64,000 nucleotides of DNA. It comes from an uncultured Peptostreptococcaceae bacterium (GTDB lineage: Bacteria > Bacillota > Clostridia > Peptostreptococcales > Peptostreptococcaceae). Below are positions 17,788 through 27,184 of this stretch, piece by piece. The notes below the pieces were generated by a model. The model worked only from the letters and a program-made list of their open reading frames with translations, searched no databases and was not told the origin of the DNA. The number at the start of each line of letters is the position of its first letter. Positions within the stretch are counted from its first letter, which is position 1. The position numbers and the translations under genes are program-made. The DNA lies in the NCBI GenBank assembly GCA_947072565.1, contig CAMTIM010000044.1, positions 110,376 through 174,375 of the forward strand. Direction: 5' to 3'.

Positions 17788-20433
17788 CTACTTTGTTTCA
17801 TACCATGAATATCCTACATTTAAGTCAACATCTAAATCAATATCCATTGCAACTGCATTTTCCATTTCTTCTCTTACTATAGTACTTACTATATCAACTT
17901 CTTCTTCTATAGCTTCAACAATAAGCTCATCGTGTACTTGTAGTATAAGTTTAGATTTTAAATTTTTCTCTTCTAATTTTTTATACACATTTACCATAGC
18001 TATTTTTATTATATCTGCAGCGCTACCTTGTATTGGAGCATTCATAGCAAATCTCTTCCCACGATTTTTTTCCATGAAATTGCTTGATTTTATTTCAGGT
18101 ATGTATCTTCTTCTATTAAATATAGTAGTTACATATCCATCTTCTGTAGCTTTTTCTATAGTTTCATCCATGTATTCTTTTATTTTATTATATTTATTAA
18201 AATAATTCTCTATATATTCCTTAGCTTGCTTAACTGGTATCTTAAGATCATCTGCTAATCCAAAATCACTCTTACCATATACTATACCAAAGTTTACTGC
18301 TTTTGCTGCACTTCTTAATTCACTTGTAACATTTTCCATGTCAACATCAAAGACTTGAGATGCTGTTTTTGTATGAATATCTTCTTTGTGCTTAAATGCA
18401 TCTATCATATTTTCATCTTGACTCATTTGAGCTAATACCCTAAGTTCTACTTGTGAATAATCCGCATCTACTAATTCACATCCATTATCTGCTATAAATA
18501 CTTTTCTTATGTTTCTTCCCATTTCAAGCTTTACAGGTATATTTTGAAGATTCGGCTCTGTTGAAGAAATTCTACCTGTAGTCGTTATAGTTTGGTTAAA
18601 TGAAGAATGTATTCTATTACTTATTGGATTTATTATTCCTAGTAAACCTTCAACATAAGTAGAGTTTAGTTTAACTATTTGTCTGTATTCTGTTATTTTT
18701 TCTATTATAGGATTTTTATCTTTTAGTTTGTCTAATACATCTGCATTAGTTGAATATCCTGTTTTAGTTTTTTTAACTACTGGAAGTCCTAATTTATCAA
18801 ATAATATTACTCCTAATTGTTTTGGAGAGTTTATATTAAATTCCTCTCCTGCAATTATATATATTTCTTGTTCTAGCCTTTTTATTACTTCTTTAAATTC
18901 ACTACCTAATTCATACAATTTTTCTTTATCTACTTTTATTCCTTCATATTCCATATCACCTAAGACTTCTACTAGTGGCATTTCAACATGATAAAATAGA
19001 CCGTCCATATCCATTTCATTTAGGCTTTTTTCCATGATAGGAAATACATCATATACTGCGTTTATAACTGTACATATGTGATTTTTTAGTTCTTCAAATT
19101 CTAAATCTTCATATCCTTTTGTCTTTACACCTTTACCTAATAATTCTTCTTTTGATTTTACTGTCTTAGTAAGATATTTCATAGCTATTGCGCTACATTC
19201 ATAAGACGTTGACGAAGTTGAGTCTATTAAATATTCAGCTATAGTTATATCAAAATTCATATTTTCTAATATTATTTTATATGATCTTAAAGCTATATAA
19301 TCATCTTTTAGATTATATCCAATTTTTCTTATTTCGTTATTAGAAAGTATAGTTTCTAATTTGTTTATATTATCTTCTTCTATATAATATATATTTGTTC
19401 CATCTACACTTACGAACATATACATTATATTTTTATCTAATATATTTCCTTTTTTACTAACTGTTTTTAATATCATTTTTTTATTTTCATTAACAGTTTT
19501 AATAAAGTCTTCTATATCTTCTAATTTATTTATATTTAACATCTCACCTATTTCTTTTTCTTGGTCAGAATCTATAAATCTAGGAATCAAACTTAAGAAT
19601 CCTAATTTTCTAAAGCACTCTACAACACTTTGTTTGTCAAAGTCTCCATATTTCATACTTTCTAAATCTATATCGATTGGAACATCTCTTATTATTGTAG
19701 CTAATCTCTTACTCATTATAGCTAAGTCTTTATTTTCTTCTATTTTCTTTTTGGCACTACCTTTTATATTTTCTAAATTTTCAAGTATACCTTCTATACT
19801 AGAATATTCTTTTATAAGTTTTATACCTGTTTTTTCTCCGATACCTGGTACTCCTGGTATGTTATCTGATTTATCTCCCATAAGCCCTTTTAAATCTATA
19901 AATTGAGTTGGAGTCATTTCATATTTTTCCATAACAGAATCAAAATCATATTCTTCAACTTCTCCAACACCTTTTTTAGTTATTAAGGTAGTTGTTCTTT
20001 GAGATGCAAGTTGAATAGCATCTTTATCTCCAGTAACTATATATACTTTATATCCATTTTCTTCTCCTAATTTAGAAACAGTTCCTATTATATCATCTGC
20101 TTCATATCCATCAATTTCAAGTCTATTTATATTAAACTTGTCTAATAGTTCCTTTAGAGGCTCAAATTGTACTCTAAGCTCATCTGCCATTTTCTTTCTT
20201 CCTGCTTTATATTCCTCAAACTCTAAATGCCTAAAGGTCTTAGCCTTTCTATCAAAAGCTACACTTATATGAGTAGGTTTATATGTATCTATAATCTTAA
20301 ACAACATTGTAGTAAATCCATAAATAGCATTTGTTTTTAACCCTTCTTTGTTATTCATATCTGGTAGTGCAAAGAAAGCTCTATTTATTATTGAATTTCC
20401 ATCTATTATAATTAATTTATTTTCCAAATTCAT
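17788..20433 (-). CDS. polA: DNA polymerase I
   Basis: Repair and Okazaki-fragment polymerase. The N-terminal 5'-3' exonuclease domain (about 1-290) has LIIIDGNSIINRAFFALP and GDKSDNIPGVPGIGEKTG. The central domain lacks a recognisable DxE pair of the 3'-5' exonuclease, so proofreading is probably absent, as in Bacillus enzymes. The polymerase domain shows motif A DADYSQVELRVLAQMSQ, motif B RSAAKAVNFGIVYGKS and motif C QVHDELIVEA. Length (881 aa) is normal. It is followed 8 bases later by coaE. Confidence 0.97.
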   Translation of the reverse strand: MNLENKLIIIDGNSIINRAFFALPDMNNKEGLKTNAIYGFTTMLFKIIDTYKPTHISVAFDRKAKTFRHLEFEEYKAGRKKMADELRVQFEPLKELLDKFNINRLEIDGYEADDIIGTVSKLGEENGYKVYIVTGDKDAIQLASQRTTTLITKKGVGEVEEYDFDSVMEKYEMTPTQFIDLKGLMGDKSDNIPGVPGIGEKTGIKLIKEYSSIEGILENLENIKGSAKKKIEENKDLAIMSKRLATIIRDVPIDIDLESMKYGDFDKQSVVECFRKLGFLSLIPRFIDSDQEKEIGEMLNINKLEDIEDFIKTVNENKKMILKTVSKKGNILDKNIMYMFVSVDGTNIYYIEEDNINKLETILSNNEIRKIGYNLKDDYIALRSYKIILENMNFDITIAEYLIDSTSSTSYECSAIAMKYLTKTVKSKEELLGKGVKTKGYEDLEFEELKNHICTVINAVYDVFPIMEKSLNEMDMDGLFYHVEMPLVEVLGDMEYEGIKVDKEKLYELGSEFKEVIKRLEQEIYIIAGEEFNINSPKQLGVILFDKLGLPVVKKTKTGYSTNADVLDKLKDKNPIIEKITEYRQIVKLNSTYVEGLLGIINPISNRIHSSFNQTITTTGRISSTEPNLQNIPVKLEMGRNIRKVFIADNGCELVDADYSQVELRVLAQMSQDENMIDAFKHKEDIHTKTASQVFDVDMENVTSELRSAAKAVNFGIVYGKSDFGLADDLKIPVKQAKEYIENYFNKYNKIKEYMDETIEKATEDGYVTTIFNRRRYIPEIKSSNFMEKNRGKRFAMNAPIQGSAADIIKIAMVNVYKKLEEKNLKSKLILQVHDELIVEAIEEEVDIVSTIVREEMENAVAMDIDLDVDLNVGYSWYETK

Positions 20434-20582
20434 CTCTCCTATTATTTCTATAGTTTTACTTATAGTTATTATATACCAATACTCTATTATTTAATATTAC
20501 CACAATATCCAAAGTATATTAATATTAAATATATTGCAAATGTATATATATATTGGTATAATATTCATATATTCAATATTTT

Positions 20583-20668
20583 GCCGGATTGGTGGAATGG
20601 CAGACACGACGGACTCAAAATCCGTTGGTAGCAATACCGTATCGGTTCGACCCCGATATCCGGCACCA
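20583..20668 (+). tRNA. tRNA-Leu (anticodon CAA)
   Basis: Acceptor GCCGGAT pairs perfectly with ATCCGGC, anticodon stem ACGGA/TCCGT holds loop CTCAAAA with anticodon CAA, there is a long variable arm, T arm CGGTTCGACCCCG, discriminator A and encoded CCA. Confidence 0.96.
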
Positions 20669-20679
20669 ATAATTATTCA

Positions 20680-20714
20680 AAAGAGTTCAAGCTACATAGC
20701 TTGAACTCTTTTTA
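20680..20714 (+). terminator. Terminator after tRNA-Leu(CAA)
   Basis: Perfect stem AAGAGTTCAAGCTA/TAGCTTGAACTCTT, loop CA, then TTTATTT. Confidence 0.92.
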
Positions 20715-20727
20715 TTTGTGTTAAAAT

Positions 20728-20791
20728 AATTTATTTTATTGATATAGTTTTAAATAAGGCTTATAATGTAACCTTATCAATAAAATAAATT
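20728..20791 (+). promoter_or_regulatory. Promoter of the 50-aa gene inside a 17-bp inverted repeat
   Basis: TTGATA (20739-20744) and TATAAT (20762-20767) are spaced by exactly 17 bases. Two perfect 17-base inverted arms (20728-20744 and 20775-20791) bracket the -10 box: the left arm contains the -35 hexamer and the right arm covers the expected start point. Confidence 0.7.
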
Positions 20792-20814
20792 ATGATAAAA
20801 GAGGAGTATTCATT

Positions 20815-20967
20815 ATGAATAAAAATTTAGAAATGATGCAAAAACTTATAGATGCAAAGAAATCTAAAAGTTCTAATTCAAAAAATAATATTAAATCAGT
20901 AAAAAATATTGGACAAAGCTCAAATGCAATTAAAAGTATGAAAAAAACTGGTGCTGGAGAAAAATAA
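20815..20967 (+). CDS. Small basic protein of unknown function (50 aa)
   Basis: I do not recognise this protein. The ATG at 20815 follows a strong GAGGAG ribosome site, and the frame runs 50 codons. The product is Lys/Ser/Asn-rich and hydrophilic, beginning MNKNLEMMQKLIDAKKSK, which would form an amphipathic helix, and ending KSMKKTGAGEK. It has its own near-consensus promoter and a strong terminator, which argues that it is real and well expressed. No membrane segment or Cys is present. Confidence 0.75.
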   Translation: MNKNLEMMQKLIDAKKSKSSNSKNNIKSVKNIGQSSNAIKSMKKTGAGEK

Positions 20968-20995
20968 TATTATTAAAAATAAATTGTTTACATAT

Positions 20996-21030
20996 AAAAA
21001 AGTTATAACTAATTAGTTATAACTTTTTAT
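20996..21030. terminator. Bidirectional terminator
   Basis: Self-complementary AAAAAGTTATAACTAATTAG with its mirror TTATAACTTTTTAT. It serves the 50-aa gene on the plus strand and the lipoprotein gene on the minus strand. Confidence 0.88.
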
Positions 21031-21037
21031 ATTGGTG

Positions 21038-21766
21038 TTAATTTTTATATAAATATTGTCCTACTAAATTCATAACGTCATCTTTATCAACGATTGTGAT
21101 ACTTTTAATATTCTTTTTATCTTGTAACATAATTAATATCTTAGACATCTCATTGTTTTTGTCTTTTAAGAAAAATGCCTTAATATTTTGATTATTAGAT
21201 TTATCATAAGCTTCTAAATTAGGTGTATTGTCTCCAATGATACTATATAAATCATCTTCAGTCTTTCCAATATATTCACTAAATTTAATTTTTTCTATTT
21301 TATCTAATGATAATTCTGATTCTTCATTATATTTTTCTACCACTACATCTACATTGCGCCCTGTAGGTTTCGTTTCTATATTATGTTTTGAAAATTCATA
21401 CGTTTGTACCTCTGTTACCTTTTTGCCTTTTAGCTCTACATATAATGCACTACCATCTAATTCATTATCTGAAGTATATTTAGGATAAGTTAAAACCATA
21501 TTAATGTTATCATCAATTTTATCCAAAGTATCCTCACTATCTTTATCTATATAATATGTAGTACTGTAAGGAGTACCCATATTTTTTAGAACATATTCAT
21601 AGTCTTTACCCATTATAACTTTAACATCATTTTGAACCTTTGTCATAGTCTTTTGTTGAGTTTCTTCATCGGCTATTGCTGATTCTTCTTTTATGTTTGT
21701 TTTATTACAACCTACAACAAACATACTCAATACTAAAGTACTAGCTAACACTTTTTTTAAATTCAT
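21038..21766 (-). CDS. Uncharacterised lipoprotein
   Basis: Probable membrane-attached lipoprotein: MNLKKVLASTLVLSMFVVGC gives a signal and lipobox with Cys20. The mature part (about 222 residues) is hydrophilic with two similar stretches, KVIMGKDYEYVLKNMGTPYS near 50 and EYIGKTEDDLYSIIGDN near 164, each resembling a short lipoprotein repeat of the SmpA/OmlA (BamE-like) type. That similarity is weak and is inference. Ribosome site is AAGGAGGA. Monocistronic. Confidence 0.7.
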   Translation of the reverse strand: MNLKKVLASTLVLSMFVVGCNKTNIKEESAIADEETQQKTMTKVQNDVKVIMGKDYEYVLKNMGTPYSTTYYIDKDSEDTLDKIDDNINMVLTYPKYTSDNELDGSALYVELKGKKVTEVQTYEFSKHNIETKPTGRNVDVVVEKYNEESELSLDKIEKIKFSEYIGKTEDDLYSIIGDNTPNLEAYDKSNNQNIKAFFLKDKNNEMSKILIMLQDKKNIKSITIVDKDDVMNLVGQYLYKN

Positions 21767-22102
21767 AAATTAGTCCTCCTTCCATTAGCTTCAATATTTA
21801 TTATTTAATTAAAAATCCATACTTTTTTAATGGTTATTATAGATTATATACTATTTTTTAAGATTATATATATATAATGCTACTTTGTAATATTTCTGTA
21901 ACAGGATATTTTTTCTAGTTTAATATTATATAAATCCAAATTTAGGAATTAAAGTTTAATTACTTTAGTATTATAGCAGAATAATTTTAAATAGGCAAAG
22001 CTACTTTAATATTTACTTAAATTTCTCATTTAAAGAAGTAATTAGCTTTAAATTATATATATGTTATAATATATTCATAATGATTAAAGGGAGAGATTAA
22101 TA
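21767..22102. other. Divergent intergenic region
   Basis: 336 bases between the lipoprotein and LysR genes. Very AT-rich. A TATAAT lies at about 22064-22069 upstream of the LysR gene and several TATAAT-like hexamers serve the other strand. No gene, tRNA or strong hairpin is visible. Confidence 0.5.
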
Positions 22103-23008
22103 ATGGATTTTAAACAATTGGAAGTTTTTGTTGCTGTTTCTAAGCATCAAAGCTTCTCTAAAGCTGCGCGAGAATTATTTTTAACTCAACCTACTGTAAG
22201 TTCTCATATTCAAAATTTAGAAAGAGAATTGGATACTATATTAGTGAATAGAAATAATAAAAATATAACTTTAACTAAATCAGGAGAGATTCTTTATGAT
22301 CACGCTATTTATATACTAAATAACTGTAAAAAAGCAGTGTATGATATAAAAGAATATGCAGGTAAGATAGAAGGACTTATTGATATAGCTTGTAGCTCTA
22401 TTCCAGAGACTTATATACTACCAGATTTTTTAATAAAGTTTTCTAGCACTTATCCTGATGTTAAATTTAGTATAAGCCATTACGATTCTCAACTTGCAAT
22501 ATCTGAAATTTTGAATGAAAGAATAAGCTTTGGCTTAGTAGGTTCAAAAATTAACAATCATCAAATAGAATATATTGATTTGATTGATGATGAATTAGTT
22601 CTTATAGCTCCGTCATATCTAAATATAAAAAATGAAAATGGTTTTATAGATTTAGAAGAACTCTATAATCTTAATTTTATAATGAGAAAAGAAGGATCAG
22701 GAACTCGAAACTTAATATTAGATACACTTGAAAATAATGATTTTACAGTAGATAAGTTAAATATATTAGCTCATGTAGAATCAAATGAATCTATAAAAGA
22801 AATGGTTAGACTTGGGTTTGGAGTTTCTTTCATATCTTATACATCTTGTATTGATTATCTACATTCAAACAAAATAAAGTTTTATAAGATAAAAAATATT
22901 AATTTTAAAAGGAAGTTTTATTTTATATATTCTAAAAAGAAAATTTTCAATCCTTTAGAGGATAAATTCCTAAATAATATCTGCAATTATTTTAATGTAG
23001 AAAAATAA
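22103..23008 (+). CDS. LysR family transcriptional regulator
   Basis: DNA-binding regulator. The N-terminal winged helix-turn-helix is clear: LEVFVAVSKHQSFSKAAREL, then FLTQPTVSSHIQNLERELD, then KSGEILYDHA. Residues about 90-295 form the periplasmic-binding-protein-like effector domain typical of the CysB/CbbR class, with GLIDIACSSIPETYILP and a long stretch ending MVRLGFGVSFISY. Its target is not evident: the neighbours are an unrelated lipoprotein (divergent) and an aminopeptidase (convergent). Similar clostridial proteins are often annotated as selenium- or sulfur-related regulators, but nothing here proves that. Confidence 0.93.
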   Translation: MDFKQLEVFVAVSKHQSFSKAARELFLTQPTVSSHIQNLERELDTILVNRNNKNITLTKSGEILYDHAIYILNNCKKAVYDIKEYAGKIEGLIDIACSSIPETYILPDFLIKFSSTYPDVKFSISHYDSQLAISEILNERISFGLVGSKINNHQIEYIDLIDDELVLIAPSYLNIKNENGFIDLEELYNLNFIMRKEGSGTRNLILDTLENNDFTVDKLNILAHVESNESIKEMVRLGFGVSFISYTSCIDYLHSNKIKFYKIKNINFKRKFYFIYSKKKIFNPLEDKFLNNICNYFNVEK

Positions 23009-23038
23009 ACCCTATACTTAAAGTATAGGGTTTTTTTT
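23007..23038. terminator. Terminator shared by the LysR and aminopeptidase genes
   Basis: Perfect stem AACCCTATACTT/AAGTATAGGGTT with eight T on the plus strand and TTTATTTTT on the minus strand. Confidence 0.92.
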
Positions 23039-23039
23039 A

Positions 23040-24434
23040 TTATACATTTAAATTAAAGAATGATTTATATCCTTTATACATTTCATATATATCAACTTTT
23101 GAAACTATTTCATACGGTGCATGCATGTTTAATACTCCTACACCACAATCTATAACTTCTGCTCCATAGTTAGCTAAAATATAGGCGATAGTACCTCCGC
23201 CTCCTTGGTCTACTTTTCCAAGTTCAGCTGTTTGCCATACTACTCCTGCATTATTGAATGTTCTTCTTATTTCTGCCATAAATTCAGCATTAGCATCGTT
23301 ACATCCACCTTTACCTCTAACGCCTGTGTACTTACCTAAAACTACTCCATGTCCCATATATGCAGAGTTTCTTTTTTCATAAGCTTCTGGGAAATTAGGG
23401 TCATATCCTGCAGATACATCAGCAGATAAAACTTTAGTATTAGCCATAGCTCTTCTAACTTTTAGTTCACAATAGTTTCCTTCTAATGCTATTAATTCTG
23501 CTACAGTATTTTCAAAGAATTTAGAATGCATTCCTGTATTTCCTTGAGAACCTACTTCTTCTTTATCAACACATAATGCAACTGCACAGTATTCTGGGTC
23601 TTTAGTTTCAATTATAGCTTTTACTGCTCCATAGCAACATACTCTATCATCATGACCATAAGCTAGAACCATTGATCTATCAAATCCTAAATCACGAGCA
23701 CGTCCAGCTGGAATAATCTCTATTTCAGCACTTAAGAAATCTTCTTCTACCATACCGTACTTGTCATTTAATATTTTTAATATATTTTGTTCAATAGCTT
23801 CTTTGTCTTCACCTTCTAGAGGCATATGACCTATTAATATGTTTAATCCTTCTCCAGTTATACCATCTGCAAGTTTCTTTTGCATTTGATCTCCTGAAAG
23901 ATGAACTAATAAATCAGTTATACAAAATACTGGATCAGTTTCATCTTCTCCAATACAAATATCTACTTTTTTACCATCGCTTAGTATAACTACTCCATGT
24001 ATAGCAAGTGGTGTTGCTGTCCATTGATATTTTTTTATACCGCCATAGTAATGAGTTTTGAAAAACCCTAAATTAGCTTCTTCGTATAAAGGATTAGGCT
24101 TTAAATCAATTCTTGGTGCATCTAAATGTCCACCTACAACCTTCATTCCTTTTTCTAATGAATTTTTACCCATTATAAATAAAGCTACTGCCTTGTCTTT
24201 ATTTACTGCATAAATTTTATCTCCAGCAGATACACTCCCTTTTTCCATTATTTCATCTATTGATATGTATCCATTTTCCTTAGCTATTCTTACTACTTCT
24301 CTACATGAAGTTCTTTCAGTTTTCCCACTATCTAAAAAGTTCATGTATCCTTTAGAATAAGATGTAATATCATCTAATTTATTATTTTCTCTTTCTACTT
24401 CCCATGCATTTTTAAATTCGTGTTTTAGTTCCAT
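23040..24434 (-). CDS. M18 family aminopeptidase
   Basis: Cytosolic, co-catalytic zinc aminopeptidase that removes N-terminal residues from peptides (acidic or neutral, by family). Motifs: GGHLDAPRIDLKPNPLYEEA near residue 100, DKEEVGSQGNTGMHSKFFE near 284, LSADVSAGYDPNFPEAYEK near 332 and KVDQGGGGTIAYILA near 408. At 464 aa it matches the longer clostridial M18 form. It sits upstream of a shared terminator and downstream of the DUF896 gene with a 67-base gap. Confidence 0.93.
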   Translation of the reverse strand: MELKHEFKNAWEVERENNKLDDITSYSKGYMNFLDSGKTERTSCREVVRIAKENGYISIDEIMEKGSVSAGDKIYAVNKDKAVALFIMGKNSLEKGMKVVGGHLDAPRIDLKPNPLYEEANLGFFKTHYYGGIKKYQWTATPLAIHGVVILSDGKKVDICIGEDETDPVFCITDLLVHLSGDQMQKKLADGITGEGLNILIGHMPLEGEDKEAIEQNILKILNDKYGMVEEDFLSAEIEIIPAGRARDLGFDRSMVLAYGHDDRVCCYGAVKAIIETKDPEYCAVALCVDKEEVGSQGNTGMHSKFFENTVAELIALEGNYCELKVRRAMANTKVLSADVSAGYDPNFPEAYEKRNSAYMGHGVVLGKYTGVRGKGGCNDANAEFMAEIRRTFNNAGVVWQTAELGKVDQGGGGTIAYILANYGAEVIDCGVGVLNMHAPYEIVSKVDIYEMYKGYKSFFNLNV

Positions 24435-24501
24435 AATAATCCTCCTAAGTTTATATTATATTTAAATATTAAGTTATTTAAATAACTTAATATATTGTTA
24501 A

Positions 24502-24744
24502 TTACTTATTGTCTTTATTATCGTCCTCACTGTTATTTTCTTTATTGTTTTTCATATATTCATCATATTCTTCTGGAGAAACCACTTTTACATTATCTAA
24601 TCTAGATCTAAAGTGCGCTCTAAAGTTCTCTAAATATTCTTTTCTTAAGCCTTCTCTTTCTTTTATTTCTGCATCGCTTAATCCCTCAGCTTTATTTTTT
24701 TTAGCTAATTCATTTATTCTATCTAATTTCTTTTGATCAAACAT
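24502..24744 (-). CDS. DUF896 family protein (YnzC-like)
   Basis: Small cytosolic protein of unknown biochemical role; the family includes B. subtilis YnzC and YneF-neighbour proteins induced in the SOS region. The defining helical-hairpin core LDRINELAKKNKAEGLSDAE is followed by RKEYLENFRAHFRSRLDNVK. The Asp/Asn/Lys-rich tail (about 65-80) is low complexity. The 80-aa length is typical. Confidence 0.9.
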   Translation of the reverse strand: MFDQKKLDRINELAKKNKAEGLSDAEIKEREGLRKEYLENFRAHFRSRLDNVKVVSPEEYDEYMKNNKENNSEDDNKDNK

Positions 24745-24802
24745 TTTAATTGTCCTACTTAAAATATATACTTTTATTTTAAGTATTCTCCTTTCCTATT
24801 GT

Positions 24803-26254
24803 TTATAGTTTAATAAAAAAATCTTCTTTTAAATCTTTAAGTTTATTTTTATACTCTCTTAAAAATTCTTCTAAGTTATCACTTATTATAGATATTCCCT
24901 TTTCTATATCTTGTATGCTCGACTTTGCTATATTTATTCTGAAAAATCTATCATCAACTATATTATCAAAAAAATATGTTCCTGGGAGTACTGATACTCC
25001 TTTTTCTAATAAAAATCTAGTAAAGTCATAAGATGAATATCCTCGGGGTAGTTCTAAAAAGAAATTTATACCCCCATTGCCTTGTCTTACTTTTAGTTTA
25101 TCACTTAATTTTTCATTAATTAAGTGTTTTGTGAATTTATATTTTTGAGTATAAATTTTTTCTACATTTTCTAAGTAATTATTCCAATTAAAGTACTCCA
25201 TATAATAATACATTGACTTTTGAATAAGCCCTGGTGTTGATATATCTGATGAATGTTTCGCCCATAATACCTTTTTTAGTAACTCACTAGGTATGTCTAC
25301 GATTCCTATTCTAAGACCCGGCATTAAAATTTTTGAAAAACTTTTTATATATATTACTCTATTTTTATCATCATAGCTTTTTAGAGGTTTATTGTCTTGT
25401 GAATCAAATTTGAAATCACTTATAAAATCATCTTCTACTATATAAAAATCATATTTTTCAGCTAGTTCTATTAATTTTTTCTTTTTATATGTAGAATAAG
25501 ATATTCCTGTAGGGTTTTGAAAATTAGGCATAGTATATATTAATTTAGGTTTTATTTTTTCAAGTTTTAATTTTAATATACCTATATCAATACCATCATC
25601 AAGCATAGGAATTGATACTATTTTTGCACCTCTACTTTTAAATACCTCTATTGCACCACTATACGTTGGCTCTTCTACAAATACAACATCACAATAATTT
25701 ATCAGCCCTTTACAAACAATATCAATTCCTTGTTGTGCACCAGATATAACTTGAATATTTTCTTTAGTAGTCTTTATACCTTTATCTTTAAGATGATAAA
25801 CTATTTTTTGCCTTAAATCATCTGACCCAAGACCTTCGTCATATTCAAATATAGAGCTTCCATCTTTTGATAATGCCATATTTACTGCGTTTTTAAAATC
25901 TTCTATTGGAAATATATCAGTTGAAGGATTTCCACTTTCAAAATGTATTACTCCATCTTTTTTAACTATAATTTCATCTTTACTAGTTTTAATCATAGAA
26001 ACGAAGGTTCCACTTCCTACAGTTTTGTATACATATCCTTCATTTTCTAATAACTCATATACCTTAACAATTGTAGTGTTATTTACTCCTATATGCTGAG
26101 CTAACTTTCTTATTGGAGGCAGTTTTTCATTTTCTTTTATTTGTTTTTCAACTATAATCTTTTTTATATGATTATAGATTTGCAGATATTTAACAGTTTC
26201 TTTATTCAACTTTATATTATATTCTTCCATTTTATCACCACTTGTACTTTTCAT
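24803..26254 (-). CDS. MocR-type regulator (GntR helix-turn-helix fused to aminotransferase domain)
   Basis: PLP-dependent regulator. Residues about 16-85 form a GntR winged helix (ENEKLPPIRKLAQHIGVNNT, then YELLENEGYVYKTVGSGTFV). The rest is an aminotransferase class I/II-like domain with YTMPNFQNPTGISYS and the PLP lysine in VIYIKSFSKILMPGLRIG. Such proteins control vitamin B6, GABA or other amino-acid genes; no target is adjacent. The frame starts at 26254, but an in-frame ATG nine codons later (MEEYNIKLNKE) may be the real start. It is divergent from the PHP phosphatase gene. Confidence 0.92.
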   Translation of the reverse strand: MKSTSGDKMEEYNIKLNKETVKYLQIYNHIKKIIVEKQIKENEKLPPIRKLAQHIGVNNTTIVKVYELLENEGYVYKTVGSGTFVSMIKTSKDEIIVKKDGVIHFESGNPSTDIFPIEDFKNAVNMALSKDGSSIFEYDEGLGSDDLRQKIVYHLKDKGIKTTKENIQVISGAQQGIDIVCKGLINYCDVVFVEEPTYSGAIEVFKSRGAKIVSIPMLDDGIDIGILKLKLEKIKPKLIYTMPNFQNPTGISYSTYKKKKLIELAEKYDFYIVEDDFISDFKFDSQDNKPLKSYDDKNRVIYIKSFSKILMPGLRIGIVDIPSELLKKVLWAKHSSDISTPGLIQKSMYYYMEYFNWNNYLENVEKIYTQKYKFTKHLINEKLSDKLKVRQGNGGINFFLELPRGYSSYDFTRFLLEKGVSVLPGTYFFDNIVDDRFFRINIAKSSIQDIEKGISIISDNLEEFLREYKNKLKDLKEDFFIKL

Positions 26255-26339
26255 TAATTCCTTGATGGTTATATTTATATTTGCTAATATGTAGTATGTA
26301 TATATAATACCAAAATTTTAATAAAAAGGGGAACTATTT

Positions 26340-27134
26340 ATGTTTTATGACTATCACATGCATTCTAATTTTTCCAATGACAGTAAAACTGACATGGAGG
26401 ATATGATAAAAAGATCCATAGATTTAGGACTTAGAGAAATTTGTTTTACAGATCATGTAGATTATGACCTAGATACCGATTTTGATTGGGGTATTGATTA
26501 CAATAAGTATTTTGAAAAACTTGACTTCTTCCAAAATAAATATAAAGATAAAATTTCAATAAAAAAAGGAATTGAGTTAGGGCTTCAAAAACAAATAACT
26601 GATAAATGTAGTGAAGATGCAAATAAATATCCATTTGATTTTATAATATGTTCTATTCACGCTATAAACAAATCGGATTTGTACTTAGGTGAGTTTTTCA
26701 AAGGTAAAACTCAACACGAAGCTTATGAAACTTATTTTAATGAACTTTATACTGTTGTAAAAAAATATAAAGATTATTCTGTTTTAGGTCATCTAGATTT
26801 AATCAAACGCTATGGTAACTACGATAATCTACTTAAAGATAGCTTATTTTCAGATATAATTGAAGAAATATTAAAACAAGCTATCTATGATGGTAAGGGT
26901 ATTGAGCTAAATACTTCTTGCTATAGATACAATCTTCCCGATTTAACACCATCTAGACAAATTCTTAATATGTATAAAGATTTAGGTGGAGAAATAATAA
27001 CTACAGGATCAGATTCTCACAATCCATCTCAGATAGCATATCAATTTGACTATATTTATTCTTACTTAAAAGATAGTGGGTTTAAGTATGTATGTAAATT
27101 TAACAAAATGAAACCAGAATTTATAAAGATATAA
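26340..27134 (+). CDS. PHP-domain phosphatase, histidinol-phosphatase (HisJ/HisK) family
   Basis: Metal-dependent phosphoesterase of the PHP family. Metal ligands are visible in order: YDYHMHSNFSNDSK (4-17), CFTDHVDYD (35-43), FIICSIHAINKSD near 102, VLGHLDLIKRYG near 145 and TTGSDSHNPSQ near 222. At 264 aa it fits HisK-type histidinol-phosphate phosphatase. No other his biosynthesis gene is nearby, so the physiological substrate is not certain. Ribosome site AAAAGGGGAA. Confidence 0.88.
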   Translation: MFYDYHMHSNFSNDSKTDMEDMIKRSIDLGLREICFTDHVDYDLDTDFDWGIDYNKYFEKLDFFQNKYKDKISIKKGIELGLQKQITDKCSEDANKYPFDFIICSIHAINKSDLYLGEFFKGKTQHEAYETYFNELYTVVKKYKDYSVLGHLDLIKRYGNYDNLLKDSLFSDIIEEILKQAIYDGKGIELNTSCYRYNLPDLTPSRQILNMYKDLGGEIITTGSDSHNPSQIAYQFDYIYSYLKDSGFKYVCKFNKMKPEFIKI

Positions 27135-27142
27135 TTATTTTT

Positions 27143-27180
27143 TCACCCCCTTATGAATATATTTAAACATAAGGGGGTGA
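27143..27180 (+). promoter_or_regulatory. Perfect hairpin covering the ribosome binding site of the SpoVB-like gene
   Basis: Arms TCACCCCCTTATG (27143-27155) and CATAAGGGGGTGA (27168-27180) are perfectly complementary over 13 bp with a 12-base loop. The right arm is the GGGGGTGA ribosome site of the TTG start at 27185. No T-run follows, so it is not a normal terminator; in the mRNA it would mask the ribosome site. Confidence 0.75.
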
Positions 27181-27184
27181 TTTA

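Noticed and set aside
17788..20433. PolA as a phage or plasmid polymerase
   Set aside because: Full 5'-3' exonuclease and polymerase domains plus linkage to coaE mark the housekeeping enzyme.
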